Positions 1 to 7,824 are shown, counted from the first letter of the stretch. The stretch: DNA of 15,646 nt from Planctomycetota bacterium (GCA_023489375.1 JAMDCX010000058.1:1-15646); one strand, 5' to 3'. A program made the numbers and translations. The notes: generated by a model not told the origin, from the sequence alone.

Positions 1-959
1 TGATAGCCAAAACCACGCGATTCGGTGTCGGGACTTAACTGCACCATACCAAAGGGCATGGAGGGGCCCGGAAATAAATTAATGCTGCCGCCCGGACCGG
101 TACCGGTGCCGATAAATGGATTGACCATATCCGCCAGCGGTTGTTTTTTCAATACAGCTGGCTTTTCAGGCTGGAATGAAAAATCACTTACCGTCTGCAC
201 GGCGGTGGCGGCTCCACTGGCCCCAGTGAAACCAACATAGGCACGATTACCATTGACCGCCAATGGAATATCAATTTGCTTGCACCACGTAAAACGCTGT
301 CCGGTTATTTCATCTTTTAACGTGGCGGTTAACGTTAAACCGTTATAATTCAAATGAATACGAATCGGGTGGCCGGAGCGGAAATCAACAGGACCGGTGC
401 TGTCATATCGGCCGGTGGCACCAGCAGCACGAACATTAATTCCCTGATGATCGCCCGGCGGCAGCAATAGTGTGGTATGCTTTTTAAGGAAACTTTCACC
501 GGTCGCGGATTTTTGTGTTCCATTATTATAAATATTGATTTCAAATGCCGCGCTTCTGGCAATGCCCGCATAACCCAAGCCCCCGCCTTCCGCGCCCAGC
601 GCTGTAAACCCGCGTGGATCGTTTTGAAATACCAGTGCCACGCCATCGCCGCCGCCATTGGCACCACCGCCAAGTTTTGTCGCCTGATATGTAAAAGCCG
701 CGCGAAAGCCGCTGATACGGCAAGGAATATCATTGAAAATGCTGGTGGCTTGATAACCATGCCCATCGGTCAGCATGATCACTGCCGCATCCGCTTTAAG
801 TGCCGCTTTGTGTCCCAGCGCATTGGCTGGTGCAAAGGATACAAAATCTGTCAACGGCGAAAGTACCGCCGCGCCAGACACGCAGGCTGCGCCAAGCAGT
901 GACAGCCACAGTATTGCTATTCCCGTCAGAACCGTTGATTGCGCCTTCACCATGATCAT
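1..959 (-). CDS. Secreted L-type lectin + GH92 alpha-mannosidase fusion (partial, 3' end outside window)
   Basis: The frame is open from ATG 959 to the window edge, about 319 codons. Residues 1-31 form a signal peptide with a hydrophobic stretch. Residues ~32-265 read as a bacterial L-type (legume-lectin-like) domain, with a GGGDGVALVFQNDP strand and a GGGLGY turn. Residue 279 begins VNPFIGTG, followed by FPGPSMPFGMVQLSPDT, the hallmark N-terminus of GH92 exo-alpha-mannosidases. GH92 enzymes are Ca-dependent and trim mannose from N-glycans or mannans. The lectin domain probably anchors the enzyme to glycan; this role is inferred. The lectin metal site reads E140-x-N142 where E-x-D is usual. 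GGAG lies 4 nt before ATG 959 and 10 nt before ATG 953, so MVKAQ at 953 is an alternative start. The GH92 catalytic residues lie outside the window, so activity cannot be judged. Confidence 0.88.
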   Translation of the reverse strand, partial: MIMVKAQSTVLTGIAILWLSLLGAACVSGAAVLSPLTDFVSFAPANALGHKAALKADAAVIMLTDGHGYQATSIFNDIPCRISGFRAAFTYQATKLGGGANGGGDGVALVFQNDPRGFTALGAEGGGLGYAGIARSAAFEINIYNNGTQKSATGESFLKKHTTLLLPPGDHQGINVRAAGATGRYDSTGPVDFRSGHPIRIHLNYNGLTLTATLKDEITGQRFTWCKQIDIPLAVNGNRAYVGFTGASGAATAVQTVSDFSFQPEKPAVLKKQPLADMVNPFIGTGTGPGGSINLFPGPSMPFGMVQLSPDTESRGFGY

Positions 960-1026
960 GTAACTCCAAGAAACTGGTTTCCTTCATTCTGCCTACGCGA
1001 GGGCCAGAATTATTTGATAAATTCAT

Positions 1027-1054
1027 ATTTTAGTCACTGATCACAGCATTGCAA
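1027..1054 (-). promoter_or_regulatory. Putative sigma-70-like promoter of the lectin-GH92 gene
   Basis: On the minus strand TTGCAA (1054-1049) and TAAAAT (1032-1027) are separated by 16 nt. This matches the -35 consensus at 4/6 and the -10 consensus at 5/6. It would start transcription near 1020 and give a leader of about 60 nt. The match is by eye only. Confidence 0.35.
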
Positions 1055-1081
1055 CACACATCTCCTGCGGTGAGTCTTACC

Positions 1082-1210
1082 AGGTGCAGCCATACTACTT
1101 GGCAATTCTTGATCCCCCTTCCATCATTTTCGTAGTCCTGTACCGCCAATTCCTATTTTAGCCGCGTGGCCTTGGCCCGCGCGTTAATACTGGAAATCTC
1201 GCCCCCGCCT
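1082..1210 (-). repeat. Dispersed intergenic repeat, copy 1
   Basis: This ~129-bp stretch matches 6634-6760 in the same orientation. The two share identical blocks of 24 nt (1122-1145) and 33 nt (around 1155-1187), with small differences between them. The longer block contains a GC-rich hairpin (CGCG-T-GGCC / GGCCCGCG, loop TT). One minus frame reads ARAKATRLK in both copies, but copy 1 then has a stop, so this is not a conserved gene. It lies between the lpdA stop and the GH92 promoter. The rest of 960-1260 holds nothing else I recognise. Confidence 0.85.
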
Positions 1211-1260
1211 GAAGATAGGCTTGTCATTGCAACCGTTTTATTATCGTAAACGGTATTACA

Positions 1261-2685
1261 CTATGAATTAATTGTTCGCCCTTCCACACCCAACGCCGCT
1301 TCACGGATGGCCTCGGGTAAACTGGGATGGGCGTGACAAGTTCGGGCGATATCTTCGCTGCTGGCTCCCATGGCCATGGCCATGACGGCTTCGGCAATCA
1401 GGCTTGAGGCCTGGGGGCCAAGAATGTGGACGCCCAGCACGCGGTCGGAATATTCATCGGCTAGAATTTTAACCAGGCCGTGCGCTTCATCCATGCACAT
1501 AGCCCTGGAATTAGCAGTAAAACGAAACTTTCCAATCCGGAATTTTACGCCTTGTGCGGTTAACTCCTCCTGTGTTTTACCTACCCACGCCAATTCCGGT
1601 GCGGTATATACCACCAGCGGAATAGTACCATAATCAACATGTCCCGCCTTTCCCGCCATGAGTTCCACTGCTGCAATGCCCTCTTCCTCGGCCTTATGCG
1701 CTAACATCGCTCCTCCAACCACATCACCAATGGCAAAAATATCCGGTGTGGAAGTTTGAAACGCTTGATTAATGCTTATGCGCCCGCGGGCATCAGTCTT
1801 TATACCTGCCGCCGTCAGATTCAGCCCGTCGGTATACGCTTTCCGGCCCACCGCTACGAGTATCACATCGGCGGCCAATTCGGATTCCGTCGCACCGGAA
1901 CCGGGCTTGACCTCTTTTGGTGCATAACGTACACGTAAACCATTTTTATCTTCTTTAACGCCTGTGGCCTGCACCTCGAAATGAAAGGTGATACCCTGTT
2001 GGACCAAGGTTCTTTCCATCAATTTGCTCATCTCTTCATCTGCTCCCGGCAAAGTCGTATGGTAAATTTCCAGCACTGTAACTTTGGTTCCCAAACGGCT
2101 CCATACTGAGGAAAGTTCCAGCCCGATAGCACCCGCACCAATAACCACCATTTTTTCCGGTACCCTGTCCAACGCAATGGCCTGATCGGAACTGATGATA
2201 TGTTTACCGTTGAATTTCAGGTTTGGCAGCTCCACCGGTGCCGAGCCGGTGGCGATGAGAAATTTTGCCGCCGAAACAGTCCGTTCTCCGGTAGACGAAG
2301 TAACTTTAAGCGTTTTTGGGGAAGTAAAGGCCGCGGATCCAACGATACGCTCTATTTTATTTTTTTTAAACAGGGCTGCGATTCCATTCGCCAGCGTAGA
2401 GACAACTTGATCCTTTCGCCCCATGAGCACGGGTAAATCCAGGCGCACATTCTCACATTGAATACCGATATGACTGAAGCGATCACGGGCCGTCGCCAGT
2501 TTTTCCGTCGCCTCCAGCAATGTTTTACTGGGAATGCAGCCTACGCGCAGACAGGTACCACCCAGTTTCAATTCTTTTTCAATACAGGCTACTTTCATGC
2601 TCAATTGCGCCGCGCGTATCGCTGCGGTATATCCGCCGGGGCCGGAACCGATGACCACGAGATCAAAATCCACTGTTTTGGCCAT
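1261..2685 (-). CDS. lpdA: Dihydrolipoyl dehydrogenase (E3)
   Basis: This FAD-dependent E3 component reoxidises dihydrolipoamide with NAD+ in 2-oxoacid dehydrogenase complexes or the glycine cleavage system. The protein is 474 aa, normal for the family. In order it shows the FAD-binding GSGPGG (13-18), the redox disulfide in GGTCLRVGCIPSK (C45, C50), the NAD-binding GAGAIG (183-188), a second FAD motif AIGDVVGG...LAHKA (318-332), and the C-terminal HAHPSLPE with catalytic H453 and E458. An Arg replaces the usual Asn between the two cysteines (CLRVGC), a mild variation. I chose MAKTVDFD at 2685 because AAAGGA lies about 9 nt upstream and the FAD fold starts at once. An upstream ATG at 2730 would add 15 unconserved residues. 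No E1 or E2 genes are adjacent. Confidence 0.96.
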   Translation of the reverse strand: MAKTVDFDLVVIGSGPGGYTAAIRAAQLSMKVACIEKELKLGGTCLRVGCIPSKTLLEATEKLATARDRFSHIGIQCENVRLDLPVLMGRKDQVVSTLANGIAALFKKNKIERIVGSAAFTSPKTLKVTSSTGERTVSAAKFLIATGSAPVELPNLKFNGKHIISSDQAIALDRVPEKMVVIGAGAIGLELSSVWSRLGTKVTVLEIYHTTLPGADEEMSKLMERTLVQQGITFHFEVQATGVKEDKNGLRVRYAPKEVKPGSGATESELAADVILVAVGRKAYTDGLNLTAAGIKTDARGRISINQAFQTSTPDIFAIGDVVGGAMLAHKAEEEGIAAVELMAGKAGHVDYGTIPLVVYTAPELAWVGKTQEELTAQGVKFRIGKFRFTANSRAMCMDEAHGLVKILADEYSDRVLGVHILGPQASSLIAEAVMAMAMGASSEDIARTCHAHPSLPEAIREAALGVEGRTINS

Positions 2686-2819
2686 AATGTTTATCCTTTT
2701 TGTTTTCACCGTCGAACGGAGCGTCGGCATGAGCCGAAATTCTTTCTACACCCGGATCGACATTTCTGGAGCAAAGTATATCATCGCCCCGGTTCCCGGC
2801 GACACCGGAAATTATTTTT

Positions 2820-2848
2820 ACTATATTCACGCTGTGTAGTGGTGGCAA
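2820..2848 (-). promoter_or_regulatory. Putative lpdA promoter
   Basis: TTGCCA (2848-2843) and TATAGT (2825-2820) on the minus strand are 17 nt apart. Each is 5/6 to the sigma-70 consensus at ideal spacing. The predicted leader is about 127 nt. The surrounding gap 2686-2998 holds no convincing gene: two short minus-strand ORFs there match nothing I know. Confidence 0.5.
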
Positions 2849-2998
2849 ACCGGAACTCCCGGTACGGTTCAATTCTTCCGCTGTGAATAGCATTGTCTGT
2901 ATCCACTTTTTCACCGCCGCCGGATACCGCCGCATAAAAAGGTTCCGCACTCTCATGTTCCCAACATACACGCGGCATGGCATGCGGTATGTGAAAAT

Positions 2999-3679
2999 TC
3001 AGTTGGTAGCGCCGGCAAAATATCCCAGCAGCACTTTTTCCAGATTCTCCGCTATTTCCTCACGGGAGCCTTTGGCGCTGATAACACGATAGCGCTGCGA
3101 AAAAGTCCGGGCCTGTTCTAAAAAGCCGGTGCGAACTTTCTCATGGAATTCCCCCACACGCTTCTCAATGCGATCCTGAAATAAGCCAGGTTGGAGAGCG
3201 GTGCCTTTTTTGGCAGATCCAATGCGTTTAAGTGCTATATCCAGAGGCACGTCCAGAATAATCGTTAAATCCGGCCAGAGATTGTCTGTGGCCGCACGGG
3301 CCACATCTAAAATATCCTGTTGCGGAATTCCACCGGCGGTGCCCTGATAGGCTAAAGTACTGCTGGTATAACGGTCCGCCAAAACCGTTATGCCCTTATT
3401 CAAGGCGGGTTTTATTTCTTCATAAACCAATTGTGCTCTACTGGCCATATACAGCAACATTTCAGAACGGATGTGCAGACCTTCACCCCGACTGGTCAGC
3501 AATAATTCGCGAATATGCTCACCAACCGGAGTACTGCCCGGTTCGCGTACGCGTATTACCGGTACTTCCAATACGCGGAGTTTTTTTTCCAGCCGATCCA
3601 TCTGCGTCGTTTTTCCGCAGCCGTCCAGGCCGTCAAAAACAACAAATTTCCCCGCGAGTGCTTGTAATCCGGAAGGCAT
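2999..3679 (-). CDS. tmk: Thymidylate kinase
   Basis: The enzyme phosphorylates dTMP to dTDP with ATP in cytosolic dNTP synthesis. The protein is 226 aa, close to the usual 205-225. It has the P-loop FDGLDGCGKTTQ (15-26), a REPGSTPVGE dTMP-site loop (46-54), and the DRY signature DRYTSSTLAYQG (102-113). The LID region at ~155-172 contains GSAKKG...QDRIE. The start at 3679 (MPSGLQALAG) is supported by GGAG 5 nt upstream and by position, since earlier in-frame ATGs fall inside ffh. The ATG lies 16 nt after the ffh stop, so the two are almost certainly cotranscribed and perhaps translationally coupled. lpdA follows after a 313-nt gap with its own promoter. Confidence 0.95.
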   Translation of the reverse strand: MPSGLQALAGKFVVFDGLDGCGKTTQMDRLEKKLRVLEVPVIRVREPGSTPVGEHIRELLLTSRGEGLHIRSEMLLYMASRAQLVYEEIKPALNKGITVLADRYTSSTLAYQGTAGGIPQQDILDVARAATDNLWPDLTIILDVPLDIALKRIGSAKKGTALQPGLFQDRIEKRVGEFHEKVRTGFLEQARTFSQRYRVISAKGSREEIAENLEKVLLGYFAGATN

Positions 3680-3695
3680 GACTTCTCCAGCGACG

Positions 3696-5141
3696 TTATT
3701 TACCACGACGGCGTTTTTCCCGGGCGCGGCGCTTCTGCTCCGGCGATAAGCGCGATGGAAGCAGACGCACCGCGTTGCTGATATTTCCCGATGCCAACGC
3801 ACCAGGACTGATATTTTGCAGATCCTGCATGGCTCTGTACCGGCCCTTCAAGGACATGTTGTTCATCTTTCTGAACATATCCCGCGCCTGGGAAAAACTG
3901 CGGATCAGGCGGGACACCTCATCCGGAAGCGTGCCGGAGCCTTTGGCAATACGCCGCCGCCGGGACGCGTCGACATCATCCGGGCTTTTGCGTTCTTTAA
4001 CCGTCATGCTCTGAATAATGGCTTCCACGCGATTAAGCTCGTTTTCCGGCAGTTGCACATCTTTGAGCGCCGAGCCAACGCCCGGCAACATTCCCAGAAG
4101 CTGCTTGAGTGGACCCATTTTGCGAATAGAGCGCATCTGCTCTAAAAAATCATCCAGAGTAAAAGTATCCTTGGCCAGTTTTTCCTGCATCTCGGCAGCT
4201 TTGGCCTCATCGACATGCAGCTGGGCTTTTTCAACCAGGGTAAGAATATCTCCCATGCCTAAAAGGCGCTGCGCGATGCGATCCGGATGAAATTCCTCCA
4301 GGGCCTCCAGTTTTTCCCCCACGCCGAGGAACTTGATTGGTTTGCCGGTTACGGATTTAACTGAAAGAGCCGCGCCGCCGCGCGTATCGGAATCAAACTT
4401 GGTGAGAATGACTCCATCCAGTTCCAGTTTTTCATTAAATGTCTTGGCGGAATTAACGGCATCCTGCCCGACCATGGCATCGACCACCAGGTAAACCTGA
4501 TGCGGTTTAACACTCTGACCAATCTGCTGGAGTTGCCGCATCAGTTCTTCATCTATATGCAGCCGACCGGCAGTGTCCAGAATCACCACATCGCGGCCAT
4601 TCTGGCGCGCATAATCCAGAGAACGCCGACATATAGCCACCGGATTGGCATGGATATCCTCTCGATATACCGGAATATCTGTCTGCAACCCCAGCGTGGC
4701 TAATTGTTCCATGGCGGCGGGGCGCTGGGTATCGGCCGCTACCAGCAGCGGATTTTTCCCCTTTCCTTTCAGATACAGTCCCAACTTGCCACAGGTGGTG
4801 GTTTTACCTGAACCCTGTAAACCGCACATCATGATAATAGTCGGCGGCGGATCAACATAAAGAATGCGCGTATCCACCGGCCCCATTAATGCGACCAGTT
4901 CATCAAAGACAATTTTGACCATCTGCTGGCCGGGTTCTACCGAACTAAGCACTTCTGTGCCGATGGCTTTTTGCAGCACGCGGTCGGTAAATTCCTGGAC
5001 CACATCGTAATGGACATCCGCTTCCAACAGGGCGTTGCGCACGGATTCCATGGATTGGCGAACATTGCTTTCGCTGATGCGGCCGCGCCCTGAGAGATTC
5101 CGAAACAGATTGGAGAACTTTTCTGATAATTGATCAAACAT
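3696..5141 (-). CDS. ffh: Signal recognition particle protein (SRP54/Ffh GTPase)
   Basis: Ffh binds signal sequences on nascent chains and the 4.5S RNA, and docks with FtsY at the membrane. The protein is 481 aa with the usual N-G-M order. The N domain is at 1-~95. The G domain has GLQGSGKTT (107-115), DTQRPAA (137-143), DTAGRL (189-194), TKFDSDTRGG (247-256; normally TKLDGD), and FLGVGEK (271-277). The M domain (~325-481) is Met-rich, with the RNA-binding SRRRRIAKGSGTLPDEV starting at 393. The C-terminus is strongly basic (RRAREKRRRGK). The start at 5141 gives the canonical MFDQLSEKF N-terminus, with a weak GGA upstream. The 124-nt gap to ispG (5142-5265) contains only a CCGCCGGCGG palindrome (5250-5259) with no T tract. 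Confidence 0.97.
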   Translation of the reverse strand: MFDQLSEKFSNLFRNLSGRGRISESNVRQSMESVRNALLEADVHYDVVQEFTDRVLQKAIGTEVLSSVEPGQQMVKIVFDELVALMGPVDTRILYVDPPPTIIMMCGLQGSGKTTTCGKLGLYLKGKGKNPLLVAADTQRPAAMEQLATLGLQTDIPVYREDIHANPVAICRRSLDYARQNGRDVVILDTAGRLHIDEELMRQLQQIGQSVKPHQVYLVVDAMVGQDAVNSAKTFNEKLELDGVILTKFDSDTRGGAALSVKSVTGKPIKFLGVGEKLEALEEFHPDRIAQRLLGMGDILTLVEKAQLHVDEAKAAEMQEKLAKDTFTLDDFLEQMRSIRKMGPLKQLLGMLPGVGSALKDVQLPENELNRVEAIIQSMTVKERKSPDDVDASRRRRIAKGSGTLPDEVSRLIRSFSQARDMFRKMNNMSLKGRYRAMQDLQNISPGALASGNISNAVRLLPSRLSPEQKRRAREKRRRGK

Positions 5142-5265
5142 TGATTTTATCCATCAGATACTCATAACGTTTCGTGGTTATCTTTGCCGCGACCATGACA
5201 TATAAAAGCTGTAAACTTATACTAGAATCTCTGGTTCGCGTTGTGTCGCCGCCGGCGGTATGACT

Positions 5266-6513
5266 CTACGGATTGAATACCGGCAAAGCCGTTCCCCCCT
5301 CGGCCCTGGACGCCGCAATTTTGACGTAACCGGAACCCAGTTCACCAATGGGATCCGGTGGCAAAATATCCACCACTTTTTCCCCTAGCCTGGCTTCACC
5401 ACGCTGTACTTTAGCCTGGAATTTTTTACATTCCTCTAACAGCGCGTCGAGAATTTGTTCTTCCGGAACGTTGGCGACTTTTTGCCCCTGCACATAAATA
5501 ATGCCGCGCTTATCACCGGCGAAAATCGCCACATCCGCCCCTTCACATTCGCCGGGACCATTGACCACACAACCCATGACCGCGACTTTAATGGGCACCG
5601 TAATTTCTTCTTTGAGCTTCCGGTTGACATGCTGCACCAGTGTAAAAAGATCCACCTGAATGCGCCCGCAGGTGGGGCAGGCTATAAGTTCCGCCCCCCG
5701 GCGCTGCCGCAGACCCAGAACATACAACAATTCCAGCCCATCCTGCACTTCATAAATCGGATCATTGGCATAGCTGATTCGGATAGTATCGCCGATGCCG
5801 TTGGCCAGCAGGGTGCCTAATGGAACTACGCTGCGAATCGTGCCGGTTTCCTTAGGTCCGGCATGGGTGACGCCCAGATGCAGCGGGTGCTCAAAACGCC
5901 TGGAAATTTCAGTATAAGCGTCAATAACCAGAATGGGATCGATGGACTTGGCGGAAATCACAATATCATAAAAATTTCGCGCATAGAAGATATCCAGATA
6001 TTCTTCGAGCTTGGTAATCATAATCGCCAGAATATGGCCATGCCGGTTGTTGCCAAATACGCCCCCCAGTTCCCGCATGCGTTTTTGTTTGTCCTTGCGC
6101 TCTACAATAGAGCCTTCATTGACGCCGACGCGAATAGGCACTTTGTGTTCTTTGCAGGCGTCGATCACCATTTCCACCTCTTTGCGGTCATTGATGTTGC
6201 CGGGGTTGAGGCGGATTTTGCTTACGCCGGCTTCAAGGGCTTCCAAAGCCCGCTGAAAGTGAAAATGCACATCCGCCACAATCGGCACCTGTACCTGCTT
6301 GATAATTTCTTTTAAGGCTTCGGTATCTTTACGCTCCGGCACCGCTACGCGAACTATATCCGCGCCACCGGCGGCAAGTTTGTTGATTTCCCGCACGCAC
6401 TTGTCAATATCATGGGTATAACCGCTGGTCATGGACTGCACTGCCACTGGAGCAGCGCCGCCGATGGGCACATTTCCAACCATTACCTGCCGGGTTTTCC
6501 GCCGGGAAATCAT
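5266..6513 (-). CDS. ispG: 4-hydroxy-3-methylbut-2-enyl diphosphate synthase
   Basis: IspG (GcpE) is the [4Fe-4S] enzyme of the MEP pathway that converts MEcPP to HMBPP. The protein is 415 aa and lacks the long central insert of plant-type enzymes. The TIM-barrel half starts RRKTRQVMVG...VQSMT and includes VADVHFHFQRAL and IRLNPGNI. The C-terminal cluster domain holds ACPTCGR (C279, C282) and MGCVVNGPGE (C315, E322), which gives all three cluster cysteines and the conserved Glu. I chose ATG 6513 because AGGAG (6525-6521) lies exactly 7 nt upstream. ATG 6519 is too close to that site, and ATG 6543 (GGAG 11 nt upstream) would add ten residues not usual for the family. It has its own likely promoter. 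Confidence 0.95.
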   Translation of the reverse strand: MISRRKTRQVMVGNVPIGGAAPVAVQSMTSGYTHDIDKCVREINKLAAGGADIVRVAVPERKDTEALKEIIKQVQVPIVADVHFHFQRALEALEAGVSKIRLNPGNINDRKEVEMVIDACKEHKVPIRVGVNEGSIVERKDKQKRMRELGGVFGNNRHGHILAIMITKLEEYLDIFYARNFYDIVISAKSIDPILVIDAYTEISRRFEHPLHLGVTHAGPKETGTIRSVVPLGTLLANGIGDTIRISYANDPIYEVQDGLELLYVLGLRQRRGAELIACPTCGRIQVDLFTLVQHVNRKLKEEITVPIKVAVMGCVVNGPGECEGADVAIFAGDKRGIIYVQGQKVANVPEEQILDALLEECKKFQAKVQRGEARLGEKVVDILPPDPIGELGSGYVKIAASRAEGGTALPVFNP

Positions 6514-6578
6514 CGCCATTCTCCTAAGGGCCTCTGGAGTCATAACACGCGGTAAACTCCGCGAACATACAATAAAAC

Positions 6579-6584
6579 ATTATA
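6579..6584 (-). promoter_or_regulatory. Putative -10 box of ispG
   Basis: A perfect TATAAT on the minus strand lies 65 nt before the chosen start. No good -35 is visible at 16-18 nt. The leader it implies contains a small CGCGG/CCGCG hairpin near 6548-6563. Confidence 0.35.
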
Positions 6585-6633
6585 ATCCTTCCCGCGCTAT
6601 CCCGAAAGAATGAACACGTTTGGCTGCAACGCT

Positions 6634-6760
6634 AGGTGCGGCTATTTATTTTGGCAATTCTCTATTTTCCCATCATTTTCGTAGTCCTGTACCGACGAAT
6701 TCCATTTTAGCCGCGTGGCCTTGGCCCGCGCGTTAAATCTGGAAATCCTGCCCCCGCCCC
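6634..6760 (-). repeat. Dispersed intergenic repeat, copy 2
   Basis: This is the partner of 1082-1210, in the same orientation, and it also lies upstream of a minus-strand gene (ispG). Similarity starts at AGGTGC and runs through the GGCC-based hairpin to a C-rich end. A 60-codon minus-strand ORF (6824-6642) runs over it and contains ARAKATRLK and VQDYENDGK. Copy 1 carries a stop at the matching place, so I treat this as repeat DNA and not as a gene. Confidence 0.85.
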
Positions 6761-6923
6761 AAAATATGGCCGCACCCGAAGGCCTCAGAGAAGCGTAGAA
6801 GCAAATTCCGGCCATGGCCATCATCAGTATTATTTAATTAGTATTGTAAAATATTTCCGGGCGATGCGGCAAAAACAATGAATTATGAGTGAGGTTTTGA
6901 AACTTCATTACTTTTGATCATTG

Positions 6924-7279
6924 ATTATTCGTAACCGTTCACGGGCTTGAAGGAAGAAGAGAAAGGTCTGGTTGAGTGCAACCATAAATTTTAGTAAAAG
7001 TCCGACAACCGCCATCAGTTAGTATATTCGAGAAGTATCCTGGGATCGCGGGCGTCTCGCCCGCCGTCGTCCTCCAAGGAACCGTTGGTATAGCATTGCC
7101 AGTGGATGTTTTGGAGACGGGCCTCGAGTGGCTTACATGCGAAATGATTGGTAACAATCTGATACAGGAATATGTAACCAAGAATATGTTCATAACCGCC
7201 AATAACAATATCCGCAATGTGCAAGGCTATGTTTTCCTATCGAGTGTTCCACTTTTGCCCGTGAACGGTTACGATTATT
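6924..7279. mobile_element. MITE-like segment with 17-bp terminal inverted repeats
   Basis: CGTAACCGTTCACGGGC (6930-6946) and its exact reverse complement (7257-7273) bound a 344-bp segment. ATTATT directly flanks both ends (6924-6929 and 7274-7279), as a target-site duplication would. Inside is a perfect hairpin, GCGGGCG / CGCCCGC with loop TCT (7048-7064). There is no transposase and no credible gene. A third copy of GTAACCGTTCACGG at 7777-7790, outside the segment, shows the end motif is itself dispersed, which weakens the MITE reading. The remainder of 6514-7396 holds repeat copy 2 and AT-rich filler. Confidence 0.4.
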
Positions 7280-7396
7280 CATCATTGTTTTTCACAACAG
7301 AGGAAGTGGAGGAAATCAGAGATAACTGCCCCTAATAATCTGTAACCTCCGTCGTGTCGTTGTGGTGAAATTATTTTACTCATTATTCATTGTTTA

Positions 7397-7726
7397 TTAT
7401 TCATGGTTATGCCCCGCATCCAGATGGTGTTGGCGATCCTTCGCCCAGGTTTGCACATCCAGAGTCTCCATATACTCATCCGCCACACTATCAACAGTGG
7501 TCCCGGATTTTGTAGGGGGCTTCCGCCATTCAGGCCGATGCTCTCCGCAAATTTGCAGATGAATATGCTTTAACATGGGGCGACACCAGCCACATCCTGT
7601 GCCCGCGGACAGGCAATCGGATATCTGCGAGGTATGTAACGGTTTTTCAATGCGGCAGAAGGTTTCAATCTTCCGCAGCCGCACATGAAAGCAAAAGCAT
7701 ACAATATCATCCGGTTGTAAAGCCAT
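7397..7726 (-). CDS. BFD-like [2Fe-2S]-binding protein
   Basis: This 109-aa protein matches the bacterioferritin-associated ferredoxin-like domain. It has C10-x-C12 (DDIVCFCFHV), a helix-rich middle (IETFCRIEKPLHTSQISDCL), and AGTGCGWCRP with C45 and C48, the classic four cluster ligands. In this family the domain carries a [2Fe-2S] cluster and serves in iron release or electron transfer. The actual partner here is unknown. The tail (~60-109) is polar and His-rich at the end (KDRQHH...GHNHE). No SD precedes ATG 7726, but TATAAT lies just 6 nt upstream, which suggests a leaderless mRNA. The GAA-TAA end falls inside an AATGAATAATGA-type repeat, so the repeat supplies the stop. The gene is isolated between two long gene-free regions. 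Confidence 0.85.
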   Translation of the reverse strand: MALQPDDIVCFCFHVRLRKIETFCRIEKPLHTSQISDCLSAGTGCGWCRPMLKHIHLQICGEHRPEWRKPPTKSGTTVDSVADEYMETLDVQTWAKDRQHHLDAGHNHE

Positions 7727-7732
7727 ACTTTG

Positions 7733-7738
7733 ATTATA
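7733..7738 (-). promoter_or_regulatory. Consensus -10 box immediately upstream of the BFD-like gene
   Basis: A perfect TATAAT on the minus strand ends 6 nt before ATG 7726. A transcript begun at the usual distance would start at or next to the A of the start codon. No matching -35 is seen. Confidence 0.45.
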
Positions 7739-7824
7739 ACGAGTCTGGCGATACTTTGTGGGCCAATATTCATTTGGTAACCGTTCACGGCGTATGTCAC
7801 CAACATCGCCCGTAGTTTGTAGTA

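Noticed and set aside
1232..1254. ACCGTTT/AAACGGT hairpin just after lpdA considered as terminator
   Set aside because: The stem is only 7 bp and AT-rich with a 9-nt loop, and no T run follows on the minus strand.
2862..2880. GGTTCAATTC resembling a tRNA T-loop
   Set aside because: The flanking bases do not form a T-stem and no acceptor or anticodon arm is present.
2663..2983. 106-codon minus-strand ORF upstream of and overlapping lpdA
   Set aside because: It has no SD and no recognisable motif, and it overlaps the lpdA start out of frame. The region carries a good lpdA promoter instead.
5455..6315. Two plus-strand ORFs of 121 and 150 codons opposite ispG
   Set aside because: They are antisense to a well-conserved gene with all its catalytic residues, and nothing recognisable is encoded.
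6642..6824. 60-codon minus-strand ORF over repeat copy 2
   Set aside because: The frame is interrupted by a stop in the other repeat copy, so the reading frame is not conserved.
7015..7335. Overlapping short ORFs on both strands inside the MITE-like segment
   Set aside because: They span the GCGGGCG hairpin and repeat ends, show no domain, and look like chance frames in repeat DNA.
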